Shown piece by piece: positions 12,490 through 24,870 of a DNA stretch of 51,190 bases. This stretch comes from Welwitschia mirabilis (taxonomy: Eukaryota > Gnetophyta > Gnetopsida > Welwitschiales): positions 83,568,001 to 83,619,190 of the forward strand of contig JBOZIK010000001.1 of NCBI GenBank assembly GCA_051453625.1, written 5' to 3'. A model generated the notes under the pieces. That model was not told where the DNA came from. It saw only the letters and a program-made list of their open reading frames with translations, and made no database searches. A program made the position numbers and the translations under genes. Position 1 is the stretch's first letter. Every line of letters starts with the position of its first letter.

Positions 12490-13700
12490 TCTAGATTAAA
12501 TTAAATAATATTTATGTTAAGCACCTATAAATGTATAAGAATATAAATCCAATTATATATTTCACAAATTTTCTCCTTAATAATTATAAAGTTAGTTGTA
12601 ACCATAATAACCTTTATTCGTAATAGCTATAAAGATTAGTTATATTCCTAATAATTTTAAAGCATGAGTAAAATCAATCATATCCTTAATCATACTAGAT
12701 TTCAAGATAACTATAACTCTTAGATAAGCATGAATTTAATCATATCTCCTAATAGTCATTAATTTAATTATACCTATAATTTTTTGTAATCCCTGAATAT
12801 ATACCACATCATATTCATATTAATTCCAATAATTATAAGGATTACACAAATAATAATATTAGCATCTTAATAATCCTAGAAGTTGATTATGTTTGGATTA
12901 ATTCTAAAGTATTCATAAGGTTAACTATAACCCGAACCCCTAGATGATCATTATGTTAATCATATCTATGATAATTCAAAATTCCTAAAGAAACCTAGAA
13001 GGATGATAAATTCAAGTTATTAAAGACTCTCTTACCTTGGATATATAGATAATAATCATGTAGGAGATTTACAATTACCTTAAGAACTTAGGACAATAAC
13101 ATTATATGATTCCTTAAAGAGCTTAATCTTTTGGAATAAATATAAATACATAAAATAATTCCTTATAATTAGATACTCATGAAAATAATCCAACCTCCAA
13201 CCACATTATTCATTCTAAATTATATGATTACATAACATTAAAGTAAAACATCATATTTATAACTTATAATCCTAGTAAATCTTATCTATTTAAAATAAAA
13301 AATGGAGATAAAGTTGATTATGTACTTTAAGTTATAAATTAATATCAATCACTTCATAATGATAACCATATATTTCCTAAGATCATAAAAATATTTTTAA
13401 GTTTAACATTTAATAATATTCATTCTATTTTTAAATGTAACCTCATAAAAAATGTTCTTTTTTTAAATGCCTTGTTGTCATGAGGTAAGCCTTAAGGCCA
13501 GGTTAGTTATGTTAAGTAATCAACATTAAGAGAATTCATAATAGAGACAACAACTTAATAATAGAATTTAACCCCCATTCAACCTTAATCTAGAAGAATT
13601 AATAAAAGAATTCATATAATTCTTATTATAAATAATAAATCAAGGTCAAAACCCACATTTAAACAATGATATTAATCAACCTAGGAAAATCGATATAAGG
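12490..13700 (+). other. Leader and unresolved 5' gag part of the chromovirus-like element
   Basis: About 1.2 kb of very AT-rich sequence with no open frame. By position it should hold the leader and the N-terminal part of gag, but I cannot follow a protein here. Confidence 0.4.
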
Positions 13701-15560
13701 AAAATAATTTAAAATTTTATTAAGCTAAATTTATCAAGTTTGTAGGACATTCAGATCCATGCAAAGCAAAAACATGAATAAGTAAAATTAAAATAGTTAT
13801 AGATACCTTAAGATGTGATGGATATAAAAAAGCTTCTTTACTTGCTTATATGTTTTACAAAAAAAATAACCTATTATCTAAAACTGAAATAACCAATTTA
13901 GGAGATATAGAAACGTTTATGAAGGAAATTTGAGTACATCTTTAAGAAGAGGTATATCATGTAGTTCTATAATTGTGAAAAGGTTATAGAATTCTACAAT
14001 TTAATATAAGCCCCTAATGTAACGATATCATCTAATAAGTGCAAATTTGTAGAACTATTAAGATATCTATCACATATGCATCTAAATAAAGAAGCTAAAG
14101 TAAATCTCTTTATTAATAGTCTTTTTCCTTCTATTTCTCTCAAGTATATATGTTTCAACCTAAGAGTCTAGCAGATGTTGTATAAAAGGCAAGAATAGTA
14201 GAACAAGACTAGTAAAGACAATAAGAAAATAAGAAAAAAATTCCTCCATCAAGACATATCCGTAAAGAAAATCAATTACAAATGTCTTATCAAAATATGA
14301 ATTAACACTTTAGCAAAAATAATATTTGTAATAGTAATAGTAGAAATAGGAATTTTAATCAATGTTAGCATGATCTATAGAAAAAATTTAAAATATTCCT
14401 AGTTAAAGCTATGCAAGTAATTAATGTTAGAGATCTAATTTCTAGCAAATTCCTAGTCATATCAGTATTAAACTAGTATAATAATGAATATAGATGTTTT
14501 GATGTAAGGGAAATCATAAAGTAAAAGAATTTCCATTATATAATTAAGACCCAAATAGCAACTAGAAAATCATCAGAGATTAAAAGGTATTCCTTAATTA
14601 ATATGATGACTTTGAGTATTAGTAGCTAACCAAGGGATGTAATTTCAGAGTTCTATTATAGAAGGTAAGGTTTTACTTAATATAAAAAGTAATTATTTTA
14701 TCTGATTACAGAGCAACTCATTGCTTAACATATTCTAGAATTATTATAAGAGAAAAATTATGTGGTAAGCTAATTGGGGGTTGCCTAGAGCTAAAAAATG
14801 AATCCCTGTCCAAGGATAATTAACTGGTTAAAAATTATATATTATCCATAAGTAGGTATTTTTATTAACTTAGGGAAATATAACATTGTTTTGGGTATGA
14901 ATTAATTAATACAAAATAGAGTAGTTATAAATTATAAAAAGTATCAAGTAGAAATGTTAAATCATGGTTACGGAATAATCTTTTAAGATTATTACAAATC
15001 AATAGTAGATAATTTAATTAATGTAAAGCATATAAAAAGAGAGATTAAGAGGGGATAAGTTTATATGATATACCTATTAGCTTAAATAAAGGATAGACTT
15101 TTGTAAAGAATATATCAATAATATAAAAATATCTTAATTTATTTACAATAGAATTACCAAGAATGCTGCCACATTGGAAAGTTGATTTTTTCATTAAATC
15201 AATTCTAGAAGCTCAATCAATTTCTAAGGCACCATATAAAATATCTATTATAGAGATGAAACAATTAAAAAGGGATCTTAAATAACTCTTACAAAAAGGC
15301 TTCATTCATTCTAATGTATTACCATGAGTAGCACTTATATTATTTGTAAATAAAAAGGATAGAATACTAAGATTATGTATTAATTATAGATAATTAAATA
15401 ATGTTACTATTAAGAATAAGTATCCACTACCAAGAATAAATGACCTTTCTTAATAGCTCAAGAAAGATAAGATATTCTTAAAAGTTAATTTTTGCGATGC
15501 GTATTTGTGTAAACATTATGATCCTAAGAAGATCCTGTTATTCAAAATAAATATAGATTT
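13700..15560 (+). pseudogene. Ty3/gypsy gag-protease-RT fragment, decayed
   Basis: Plus-strand polyprotein remnants in gypsy order. A gag zinc knuckle lies at 14488-14533 (CFD-, then C-KGNH-KVKEF after a one-base deletion; the last Cys is changed to Phe). The protease site follows at about 14690-14760 (ILSDYRATHC, where the family has an Asp-Ser-Gly triad). LGMN*LIQNRV at about 14893-14930 is the second conserved protease block. The start of RT is clear at 15245-15510: LQKGFIHSNVLP, LRLCINYR and NKYPLPRIND. The sequence stops before the RT catalytic aspartates, near an N run and a minus-strand LTR that probably truncates it. Stops are frequent. Together with the iMet-type primer site this fits a chromovirus, but I cannot see a chromodomain. 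Confidence 0.8.
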
Positions 15561-15703
15561 TACACAACACAATACATTAATATAGATGAAAGTGAATCCA
15601 GATGTTGTAATCTATTAAAGGCCTAGACTAGAAGAAAGAGAATTGATTTCAAGATGAAATACTTTAACATCAGAAATAGAAGGTATTGTAGAAAATAACC
15701 ATG
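15561..15703. other. Unassigned sequence before an N run
   Basis: No element end or frame recognised. It could belong to the truncated plus-strand gypsy element or to the missing 3' end of the minus LTR that appears after the N run. Confidence 0.3.
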
Positions 15704-15803
15704 NNNNNNNNNNNNNNNNNNNNNNNNNNNNNNNNNNNNNNNNNNNNNNNNNNNNNNNNNNNNNNNNNNNNNNNNNNNNNNNNNNNNNNNNNNNNNNNNN
15801 NNN
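15704..15803. other. Assembly gap, exactly 100 N
   Basis: A run of exactly 100 N, the usual placeholder for unknown length. Six bases (accatg) are the same on both sides. Confidence 0.98.
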
Positions 15804-16693
15804 ACCATGCAAACACAATTATGCAAAGTTAATTTAAAAAAGAAAAAGATAATACACCTAAACTAATAATGCTTAATCTTGACAAAGATTTCTCTCATAA
15901 TCTATATCACTTAAATTGTTGTCATCGAAACAGAAACAACATAAACTATAAGGAATAAGTACACACTAAGCATATGAAAATAGAAAAGAGTGCTTGAATT
16001 AATTTGGAATCAACATCTATGTTACAAAAAACCTTCACCTAAATGGAGAAAGCACAGCTTAATACTAAGGAAGATGTCTCTTTATAACTACAATAAATGG
16101 ATCTCTCGCCCTTCGATCTCCTATCACAAGAATTTTCGATTCAACAGAAGATAAGTAAGAGTCGAGGGCAGAATTGATACTTATTAATAAATAAATGCAT
16201 AAATAAACAAAAATACAAACAAGTATAAGCACAACCCTAACAATTGTGAAACAAACATAGAGACAAATGGCAAAATTTTAGTGAAGTTCAATGAAGCATT
16301 ATAATAGTTTTTATCCTACTAGTCATCTGGACGATATAAGGGACGATGCCACTTCATAAGAAATCTATGTCATCTACCAAATTTATTCTAGTCAACATCA
16401 TTATTGGCTTTAATTATTCTATTGTCTATATAGTCATCTAAATGATGAGGTGAACAATACGCTTTTTACAAGTGTACAAGAAATGCATCAGCCTTAATGT
16501 TTGCAAGAAGTTTACTTTAAAATAGAAAATATTGTAAACTTCTTTAAATGCTACAAAATGTCATAAAGATTGCATGTTTTTATATCTTTTATTTTAGCTC
16601 TCCATTATCCAAAAATCTAGCATAAACTTATCTAATATTCTACAAAACTACTCAAAATACCCTATCAAATACATGTAAGTTGGTAGCGAAACA
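15804..16693 (-). repeat. 3' LTR of the central minus-strand Athila/Tat-like element (partial)
   Basis: Minus-strand LTR with outer end TGTTTCGCTACCAACTTACA at 16693, cognate to the LTR starts at 3602, 4689, 29170, 34493 and 38199. It contains the shared block at about 16090-16150 ('ggatctctcgcccttcgatc'). Its left end is lost in the 100-N gap. A polypurine tract lies directly to the right, which marks it as the 3' LTR of an element extending to higher coordinates. Confidence 0.8.
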
Positions 16694-16706
16694 GAGCCCC
16701 CTACTT
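16694..16706 (-). promoter_or_regulatory. Polypurine tract beside the 3' LTR
   Basis: The minus strand reads AAGTAGGGGGCTC directly before the LTR start TGTT. The same arrangement (AAGTAGAGGGCTA then TGTT) is at 29157-29169. This primes plus-strand DNA synthesis in LTR elements. Confidence 0.8.
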
Positions 16707-17791
16707 AGCCTTATTAGTCCCTGACTAACTAGGTGGTTAATCATGATTACAAACCAACTTATCTAAAATGACTAAGGTATTGAAAAATTATCTTAGAAAA
16801 ATTTTCAGAAATCTCAGAGATACAGACTGAATTATGGAAAATGAGAAAACTAAATGTTTTACCTAATCGAGTTATCAGTCATACAATCATTTGGGTCATC
16901 ATCTAGATGATATGGAGGATAACAGGCTCAAAAATTATTCTTAGAAAATAGAAACCGATGATAAAATGTTTCAAACAGATAGTCAATAGGTACACTAATA
17001 GTTAAAAGTCCCCTACTAAATGTACAATAAATAAATAAAAAGATCATAATTAATATAATCAATCCTCAATATACAATGTGAACAGATGGATAAGAATAAA
17101 AAACAAATAAAAGTACATCATAATGAACTCAAAATGAGATTTATAGATATAATCATGAGTTTTAGTACAAAAACATATAGAGGGGAAGATACAAAATATG
17201 ACAAAAATCACTCTACTCGTTATCACATAATAACTCTATATGTGCAGTAGACTCAGGTGAAGGGGAAAAAGATGGAGAATGCTTAGGATCGATAGGGAAA
17301 TAAAGATCCAATAATGTAAATATAGAGTGAATCATCTCATCTCCCTGAACACAGACTGCCTTTAGGAGGTCAACTGTCACATTTTACTCTATGGAAAAGA
17401 TGCACTAATGTATATCAACTATCTGCTCCTCAGAGTATTAGATTCTCCTCTTAACTATCTAGATCCTTTACTCTAATGTTTGGATCCTCTAATCTAGTGT
17501 CTAGATACCTCTGTTGATGAAATCCTTAATAGTCTCAATTGTCTCTACTAGAAGGGCCTAGAACTGCTCCAAAGTAATTCTAATCATAGGTCTCCGTACC
17601 TGAGATCTCTTTGCCTCTTCTAGTATCTGTATGCCCATGTCCTAAAGATAGAGATCTGAAGTCTGGATATATAGAAGACACTACTTACCCATGGGCTCTA
17701 GTATTCCAAATCATTAAAATAAAGCTTAACAGAGGTATGGATATCCTAGAGTTTGTAACTACCATACCTCGACCACCGACCTGAGTCTCCT

Positions 17792-18169
17792 TCATATGAA
17801 TGTTAGTAGATGCATTTGTTTATCTTGCCTAAATGATGACAAAATCTGTAAATGTGTGATCATAGCATGGATATCATGAAATGATGGACTAATGTTTTGG
17901 ATCAACCCTCTATGTAGAACTCTGTAAGTAAGGATCAACTGAGTGATAAAAATGCCTTGCCTATCTAGCATTAACTTTGTTGGAATGTTTAGAGTTGTAC
18001 CATATGTATAATGCTCCTCTATACATGTAACAGAATGAATGTGTAAACTCCCAACACCACCTATATTTTTAACTATTACAATGTGATTTGGGAGTATAGC
18101 TATCTTGTGATCTTGTATAGGAGCTACAATCATGTTAAAGGTGGCCATGAGAGTCTTGTTGTTGCTCAA
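17792..18169 (-). pseudogene. Extra ORF fragment after pol in the central gypsy element, function unknown
   Basis: An open minus-strand frame of 125 codons starting MSNNKTLMATFNMIVAPI. It is unusually long for this decayed window. It contains HYTYGTTLNIPTKLMLDRQG, which loosely resembles the [LP]xYGxxL segment I associate with the putative plant transposon protein family (Transposase_32, PF20167) found as an extra ORF in plant retroelements; this resemblance is from memory and weak. Frames upstream, to about 18.9 kb, continue in a similar style with stops and are broken by the N gap. Its place between integrase and the 3' LTR suggests an env-like or accessory ORF. No signal peptide or convincing membrane segment is seen. 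Confidence 0.45.
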
Positions 18170-18315
18170 TGTACATAGTGTCCTAAAATTTCCTCATCTC
18201 TAATACATAATACATTTCTTGTGCTTCTAAGATCCATAAAAGCTATAAATTTGAGAGCCTCTGATGAGCTCAGGCTCTAGTCTACTCATAAAATCTCCAA
18301 AATAACATTTAACAT

Positions 18316-18341
18316 AGATAGTAACTATCTAAATCATAAGC
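18316..18341. repeat. 26-bp direct repeat, left side of N gap
   Basis: Identical to 18802-18827 on the other side of the 460-N run. The core 'agatagtaactatct' is itself palindromic. Confidence 0.95.
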
Positions 18342-18801
18342 NNNNNNNNNNNNNNNNNNNNNNNNNNNNNNNNNNNNNNNNNNNNNNNNNNNNNNNNNNN
18401 NNNNNNNNNNNNNNNNNNNNNNNNNNNNNNNNNNNNNNNNNNNNNNNNNNNNNNNNNNNNNNNNNNNNNNNNNNNNNNNNNNNNNNNNNNNNNNNNNNNN
18501 NNNNNNNNNNNNNNNNNNNNNNNNNNNNNNNNNNNNNNNNNNNNNNNNNNNNNNNNNNNNNNNNNNNNNNNNNNNNNNNNNNNNNNNNNNNNNNNNNNNN
18601 NNNNNNNNNNNNNNNNNNNNNNNNNNNNNNNNNNNNNNNNNNNNNNNNNNNNNNNNNNNNNNNNNNNNNNNNNNNNNNNNNNNNNNNNNNNNNNNNNNNN
18701 NNNNNNNNNNNNNNNNNNNNNNNNNNNNNNNNNNNNNNNNNNNNNNNNNNNNNNNNNNNNNNNNNNNNNNNNNNNNNNNNNNNNNNNNNNNNNNNNNNNN
18801 N
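18342..18801. other. Assembly gap, 460 N, flanked by an identical 26-bp repeat
   Basis: The 26 bases left of the gap are repeated exactly right of it, so the contig ends may overlap and the true gap may be zero or negative. Confidence 0.98.
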
Positions 18802-18827
18802 AGATAGTAACTATCTAAATCATAAGC
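18802..18827. repeat. 26-bp direct repeat, right side of N gap
   Basis: Exact copy of 18316-18341. Confidence 0.95.
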
Positions 18828-20768
18828 TATCATCATTATCAAGGCAAGGGATGCATAGGCTCCACACACTTAATTCTTGGTAGTACTAATGGGTCTGCCT
18901 CCTACTCTATGGCTTTAGCCTTAGTATTATCCTATCTAGCTCTATGTATATGGGCCCTACTCAATCAAAAATACAAAAAAAAATTACACAAGATCAGATA
19001 GATAAGCTAAATACATCGCATGAATTCTCAACAACAACCCCCCAAAATCAATTAAAAAACGTAAAAAATAAGGAAAATATGTCTTGACCCCCCTAAATGT
19101 GTTGAGAAAAAAATTACAAAAAATGGAAAAGCCATTTTTTAAGTGGACCTCACATAAGGTAAAAATTCAAAGTCCTCAAATGAAAAATCTAATCTAATGG
19201 AATCATAGAACACATCAAACTGATCAATTTACCCTAAATGACCACTACATTTCAACATATAGTTTCCGGGAAATTGAGTGTAAAAAATAAAAACTTAAAA
19301 TTTCATCATAAAATGCATAATTAATCATAGCTTGTAAAATATGCAGTTAAAATTTAATCTATAATTCCAAATCAAAGACTGCAACAAACTAATCAACATA
19401 TATGAAAACTATATGTTGAAAGGTTAAAAAATGAAAAAAAAAAAAAATGAAAAAGATGAGGGAGAAATAACATAACTTATTTTAAGAAATTCAGAAAAAT
19501 CTCATAAATCTGGAAGCGAATCTTACAGGACAAGTTCCAAAGCAATGGTAGAGATTAAGGAAGTCATCTTCTCTTAAAGGAATGGGTAGAAATAATGAAA
19601 AAATGAAGAAAAATAAGAAATAAGGAATTTGACTATGGTTTTATTACACTGTCATTTGATTACATCATTCAGACAATATCCCTAATATGACTCTTAGAAA
19701 AAGTTAGATTATCATCTGCCTATGTCATCTGAATGACAAAGTGGAGAATGGAACTTTGAAAATTTTTTCAAAAATAAATATGTCAATTAAGAAAATTAGG
19801 ATCATATATGATCATGAAGGTATCAAAATTTGTCAAAAAGCAGAAAAAAACAGGAAATGAAAAAGAATCATAAAAATTAAGATGAAGTAAAAAACTAAGG
19901 ATAATTGAAAAATGGAGCTTAAAAAAACATATTAACTAGGCTAAAACCTGATAATAAAGACTAAATAAATATGCTTAAACTAAAAAAGTGAATAAGACAA
20001 AGTATAGAACTCTATAAAATACAAGGAATCTAATGAAAATTGTGAAGCTTAAAATATTTTCTGTTTAATTTTAATTATAAAAGAAAATTACATTCATGAA
20101 TTAACAATAAGGAAACTACTAAATAATAAGGTCCTATTTAAAGATGATAAAATGTGAAAATGACTTTAAAATAACCAACTCAAAAATTAAAGAAAAGGAA
20201 GAATGAAAACGCACGTAAGAAACATGGAGAAGATTTCTTACCTATCCTAAATTCTAATTTAGAAAACCCCTATGAAAGATATTATAAAGTCATCTAAGTA
20301 AAAATGCATGAAAAAATGTGTAAACTTCATAATGTTCCACTTCAACAGGTAGTAATTATGACAATACCAAAAATTTAAGTCCTTATAATAATAAATGATA
20401 AGATCAAAAGCAACTTAGAAATTAACTCACCTGCTCACACTCCAAAAACACATCTGAATCCTCAAAAGTAAAATGATCATTTAGGAATGCTAAGAGTCTA
20501 AGAAATAAGCAATGCCTTTGATGATATCAAGAACATCACTGATCCCATAGCCTTAAAGTTTATTACATCTTTTTCATAATTAGGGAAGTATAACCACAGT
20601 CAGAGAAGTAAGGACCCATGAAGCATGATCAACTAATCCCCTAGTGGATTTTTCTAACTACTAACACTACCAAAGGTTCCTTTAAAAAATATTTACCCAG
20701 TGTGATAGGACATCATATTAACCATGTATTTTTCTTTAAGCATAAATACAATAGACCATGGTCATTAT

Positions 20769-20801
20769 TTTCTTTCTTTCTTTCTTTCTTTCTTTCTTTT
20801 T
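20769..20801. repeat. (TTTC)n microsatellite
   Basis: About eight perfect TTTC units in the A-rich tail region of the central gypsy element. Confidence 0.9.
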
Positions 20802-21299
20802 AGAATAATTTCCACATGATTAGACACTCAAAAAGATGAAGACGAATAAGTAATATAAAAAATAGAAAAGAACAGTCCTAAATAACCAAAGACCTTACAT
20901 CATTAAAAAAAAGGCATAAGAACTAAGGCATCTTTTTTCAAAGTGAAGTTTATAGACATGGGAATGTCTCAAAATTATATGAATCTAATATTATCACTAT
21001 AAAATGTTAAAGTATGAATACTAATCATGGAAACTTCATAAAGCAACACATAAGTTAAGTTTAAAAGATAATCAAGTGACATTATAAAATCCACCAAAAT
21101 AATAAGCTAAGAAAGAATTAAAATAATGATAGGATGGAAGTCCTTCTAGGGAAACCTCCACAACAAGTGCTTCTAGCATGTTCAAGATTGTATTATAATA
21201 TTTTCATATAGTTTCAACTTTTGTTTATTAATTTTTTGAATCTCCTTAGTATCTAAGTCAGAAATCTTAATAGAGTCATTAGAATGCACTCTCTCTATA

Positions 21300-22350
21300 A
21301 GATAAGGACCTAATCATTTAGAGGTCAACTTGTTATTCAAAAGATGTACTTTAGTATTATATAAAATGACATGTTAACCAATTCAAACTTTTTGTGAAAT
21401 AGCTTTCTATCATGTTTGAACTTAGGTTGGGCTTTGTGGATTAATTGAGAATGTATCTTATGAGTACATTTTTTATCAAGATAATATAATTAGGCTAATC
21501 TATGTTTAATATTCTCATGAAGGTCTACAAAATTAAGTTGATGAGAAGCACAGTAAGAGTTATAACACACACATCAATAGATAAAACACAAATTTTTGCA
21601 TATACAAGTCCATAAGGTGAAAAACCAAGAGAATTATGTCAAGTAGTATGGTAAGCCTAAATAACATTATTAAGATTAGAAGCCCAAGATTTCTTATTAA
21701 CAGAGATAAGTTTTTGTAAATTTTTTTCATTTCTATATTCACATTTTCATCTTGATCATTGATCTAAGGATGATAAGCATAAGCTACTCTATATTCTATT
21801 TCAATGGATGAAAAAAGTTTTCTAAAAAGTTAATTAATAAAATGAGCTCTTTCATCACTAATGATAATTCTAGGAAAACTAAATTATTAAAACCTATGAT
21901 TTCTAATAAAGTACAAATAGTTTAAGAATATATAAAAGAAATAGGAATAGCTTCAATCTATTTAATAATGTAAACTACAGCCACTAAAATGTAATTTTTA
22001 TTATTAGAATATGGGTGAATAGGGCCTATAAAATTAATATCCTAATAATCAAAAGGTTTACATTCAAGAATGGGTCCAAGAAGCATCTCTAGAGAATGAA
22101 TAAGGTTACTATAATACTAATAAGGATCATAGCTTTTAGCAAAATTGAAAGAATCTTGAAAATGAGAAGGCCAATAAAAACCAGAGTGAAGAATTTTCAT
22201 AGCTTTTTTCTATCCACTAAAATAACCTCTATAAACATCACCATCATAAAGATGAAGGATTACATTTTTTCCGAATCAGCCATACATTTTTACATAATTT
22301 TATCTTTACACCTATGATACAAATGTAAATCTATTCATTCATAGTCACCT
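21300..22350 (-). pseudogene. Gypsy integrase domain, decayed
   Basis: Minus-strand frames match the integrase of Athila/Tat-like polyproteins. From N to C one can follow the block before the core (FYWPSHFQD near 22165), the core entry PILECKPFDY*DINFIGPIHP with NNKNYILVAVVYIIK after it (about 21980-22080), and the C-terminal core part NKKSWASNLNNVI*AYHTT*HNSLGFSPYGLVYAK (two pieces, about 21600-21705). Integrase would insert element DNA into the chromosome. The stops in these pieces fall where Trp is usual in the family. It lies directly 3' of RNase H in the same element, as expected. Confidence 0.85.
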
Positions 22351-22399
22351 ATTCTATAGAGAAAGGATTTTTATTGATTATAAGTTCAATGTTATGATT

Positions 22400-22960
22400 T
22401 TTTCATAATAACAAAGTAATTAACAATATTAGCATACTAAGGAAGAGGATGAGCATAAGATATATCAAAAAGTTATTCATCTAAAAAAGAATCATCAATC
22501 ATAGAAATATCAAGAGAATAAGAAATACGAGATAAATAATCAGCAATATAATTATGCTTTCGTTCTTTATTAATGATGNNNNNNNNNNNNNNNNNNNNNN
22601 NNNNNNNNNNNNNNNNNNNNNNATCCATCTAATCAATCTAGCACTTGAATCTTTCTTAGTTATAAGGTATCAAATCTTAGCACGGTTACTATAAATATTC
22701 GTATAAAAGTCTAAAATATAATGTCTAATCATATTAAGGAAAAAGATAATTGCTAACATTTCTTTCTCTATAGTAGCATAATTCAATTGAGTTCTTGACA
22801 AAGTTTTACTATAGTAAGATATAACTTTAAAATCATTTTCATATTTTTAATAAGTACTGCATCCATAGCAAAATTACTCACATTACATATTAATTTAAAA
22901 TCTTTTTCCTAATCAAGTCTTATTATAATAGGAGCATAAGAAACTTTTCTTTTAAGTTTA
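22400..22960 (-). pseudogene. Gypsy RNase H domain, decayed and gapped
   Basis: Minus strand. DFKLICNVSNFAMDAVL (about 22855-22905) aligns with the RNase H entry (family has Asp-Ala-Ser around the first catalytic residue; here Asn-Val-Ser, so a catalytic Asp is changed). Further pieces reach the TVLRFDTL block near 22670. A 44-N gap (22579-22622) removes the end. The domain would degrade RNA in the RNA/DNA hybrid. It lies between RT and integrase of the same element. Confidence 0.75.
22579..22622. other. Assembly gap, 44 N
   Basis: Run of N inside the RNase H/integrase region. Confidence 0.98.
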
Positions 22961-23740
22961 TTAAAAAGCTGACAAGATTCATTTAATTTAAATTTAGCTT
23001 CTTTTTCTAGTAACGAGTAAAGTGGTTTACAAATTTTTGCATAATCCTAAATAAACTAATGATAAAAATCACATTGATTGAGGGAGTTAGGTTTTGAATA
23101 ATATTAAATTTTTTTAGGATTCATCCTAATCCCTTTTTTCAAAATATAGTCACTTAAAATAATTCAATTCTTAACTAAAAATAAACTTTTCTTTCAACTC
23201 AAGTGTAGGCCACTAGAAATGCATCCATCAAGGACTTTTTCTAATCTTTCTAATATTTGTTCAAAATATTCAACATAAATAGAGAAGTCATCCATAAAAA
23301 TTTCTATCAAATCCTCTAACATATCAAGAAGAATACATATTATAGCATATTAAAAAGTACCAGGAGTATTGCAAAGTTCAAAAGGCATGTGTCTAAAAGC
23401 AAAAGTACCAAAAGATGAAATGAAAGTAGTTTTAGCCTAGTTCTCACTAGCAATACCTATATCCACCAAGAAAACAATAAAAAGCATGTCCTTATATTCT
23501 ATCAAGTATTTGATTAAGAAAATACAAAGGACAATGACATTTTTTGATTACTTCATTTAATTTTTTAAAATTAATGCACGTCATCGATTTCCCATCTTTC
23601 TTAAGTACTATTGTCAAAGGGCTAACCCACTCACTATCAACTATGACATAAATGATTTTAGCATTTATTAACTTAATGATTTTATCTTTAACAACTTACT
23701 TAAGGGTTGGATTAAAGTCTATGTTAGGGTTGCCTAATAG
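22960..23740 (-). pseudogene. Gypsy reverse transcriptase domain, decayed
   Basis: Minus strand. The first RT block reads SEWVSPLTIVLKKDG and CINFKKLNEVIKK (about 23550-23650). After a frameshift the sequence continues with FGTFAFRHMPFELCNTPGTF (about 23345-23405) and the catalytic box IEIFMDDFSIYVEYFE, with Asp-Asp at about 23288-23293 intact. It then runs through LERLEKVLDGCISSGLHLS into the thumb. The enzyme copied element RNA into DNA. At least one frameshift and several stops make it non-functional, although the catalytic pair survives. The wording of the blocks is typical of the Athila/Tat branch. Confidence 0.9.
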
Positions 23741-24614
23741 GTTTTTCATTATTCTAAAGCTAGATTTTATGTTGAAGAATTGAGGTAAGAATGGCTATCA
23801 AATATTTATGGGATCAAGAAAATCCATTTACCTTATATTGCAAAAGTAAGATTAAGCTTGATTCTTATTGAGAGGAAAGATTTTTGTTGATAATCAAAGG
23901 TTTGTTCTAGTCATTACACAGAAAAATTATTTTAGTCCACTATGTAAAAGTTTCAGATTCATATTTAAATTTAAATTTTTATTTTCTATTAAATTTGCAG
24001 GAAAATTCACTGTCATCTTAGATTATCATCTAAACATAAATAGTGGACAACTACCCTTAAAATAAGAAATATCAATTTTGCTCAGATCTTGTACTTCTAC
24101 ACAGTTAACAAATTAAGTCTTTCTACTCTTCAAATAAAATTAATCAATTTCTAAATGGTTAAAATCAAGGTTATCTTCATCAAAATCTTTCAAATTCTCT
24201 ACTTCAAGTTGATCATTAAATAAAGTTGGTTTATGAAGCATTGATCAACTTTCATCAAGTGGAAAATTTTGTAGAAATAAACTCGATCTAATCTCTTCTT
24301 CCACACTCAAATTATCACCTAAATCTTTTTCAAGTGCATCAAATAATCTTATTGTGAGCATATTATTTATAAATGATACTTCATCATTCCCGTTCTAGTA
24401 TCTATAATGCAATAAGTTATTGCACAAAAAGCTCTTCCTAAAAGTAATGGATAACAACCATTATGTTCAACTTCTATCATAACCACATCAATATGATATA
24501 ATTCTTCTTCAATTTAAATTAAAAAATCCTTAATCATGCTTAAATATCTTTTAATGTATCTACCAATTCTAAAACAATCCTTTTAGGCTCTATTCCACTT
24601 TCTAATCCAAGTTG

Positions 24615-24870
24615 TTAACAAATGTGCAAGGGTATAATGTTGACGCTAGCTCCTCTATCAATCAAGGATTTCTTTATTCTTATATTTTCTTTAAAAGTAA
24701 TACTAACAATTGTTGCCCTTAGATCTTTAAACTTTGGACTTTTCTGTAAGACTAAGTTGTTAATGGATTGGGCTAGAAAGACTTTGCTAGGGATAGTTTG
24801 TTTTTGTTTTCTCATAATCAGATCTTTTCATAACTTATAATATTTAGTGTCATATTGAAAAAAATTTTTA
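24615..24870 (-). pseudogene. Gypsy aspartic protease region
   Basis: An open minus-strand frame of 66 codons (24615-24815) begins MRKQKQTIPSKVFLAQS and ends SLIDRGASVNIIPLHIC. LIDRGAS is the retroviral-type protease active site; the family usually has Asp-Leu/Ser-Gly-Ala and the Asp and Gly are kept. It would cut the gag-pol polyprotein. A further 700 bases downstream (23.9-24.6 kb) contain scattered protease-to-RT linker sequence. It is closely related to 300-420 at the left window edge, so the two elements belong to one family. A 643-N gap lies upstream. Confidence 0.85.

Larger units (their letters stand above)
16707..21300 (-). other. Long region between integrase and 3' LTR of the central gypsy element
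   Basis: About 4.6 kb lies between the polypurine tract and the integrase remnants. Athila-type elements typically carry an additional, env-like or ORF-1-type coding region here. The part at 17.2-18.9 kb holds the most coding-like sequence (listed separately). The remainder, especially 18.95-21.3 kb, is A-rich with no protein I can follow, a 460-N gap and a TTTC microsatellite. Confidence 0.5.

Noticed and set aside
20769-20801. Regulatory GAGA-like tract
   Set aside because: It is a simple TTTC microsatellite in decayed transposon sequence with no gene nearby.
21560-21742. 60-codon minus-strand frame
   Set aside because: Wrong frame of the integrase; the correct frame gives the integrase C-terminal core motifs.
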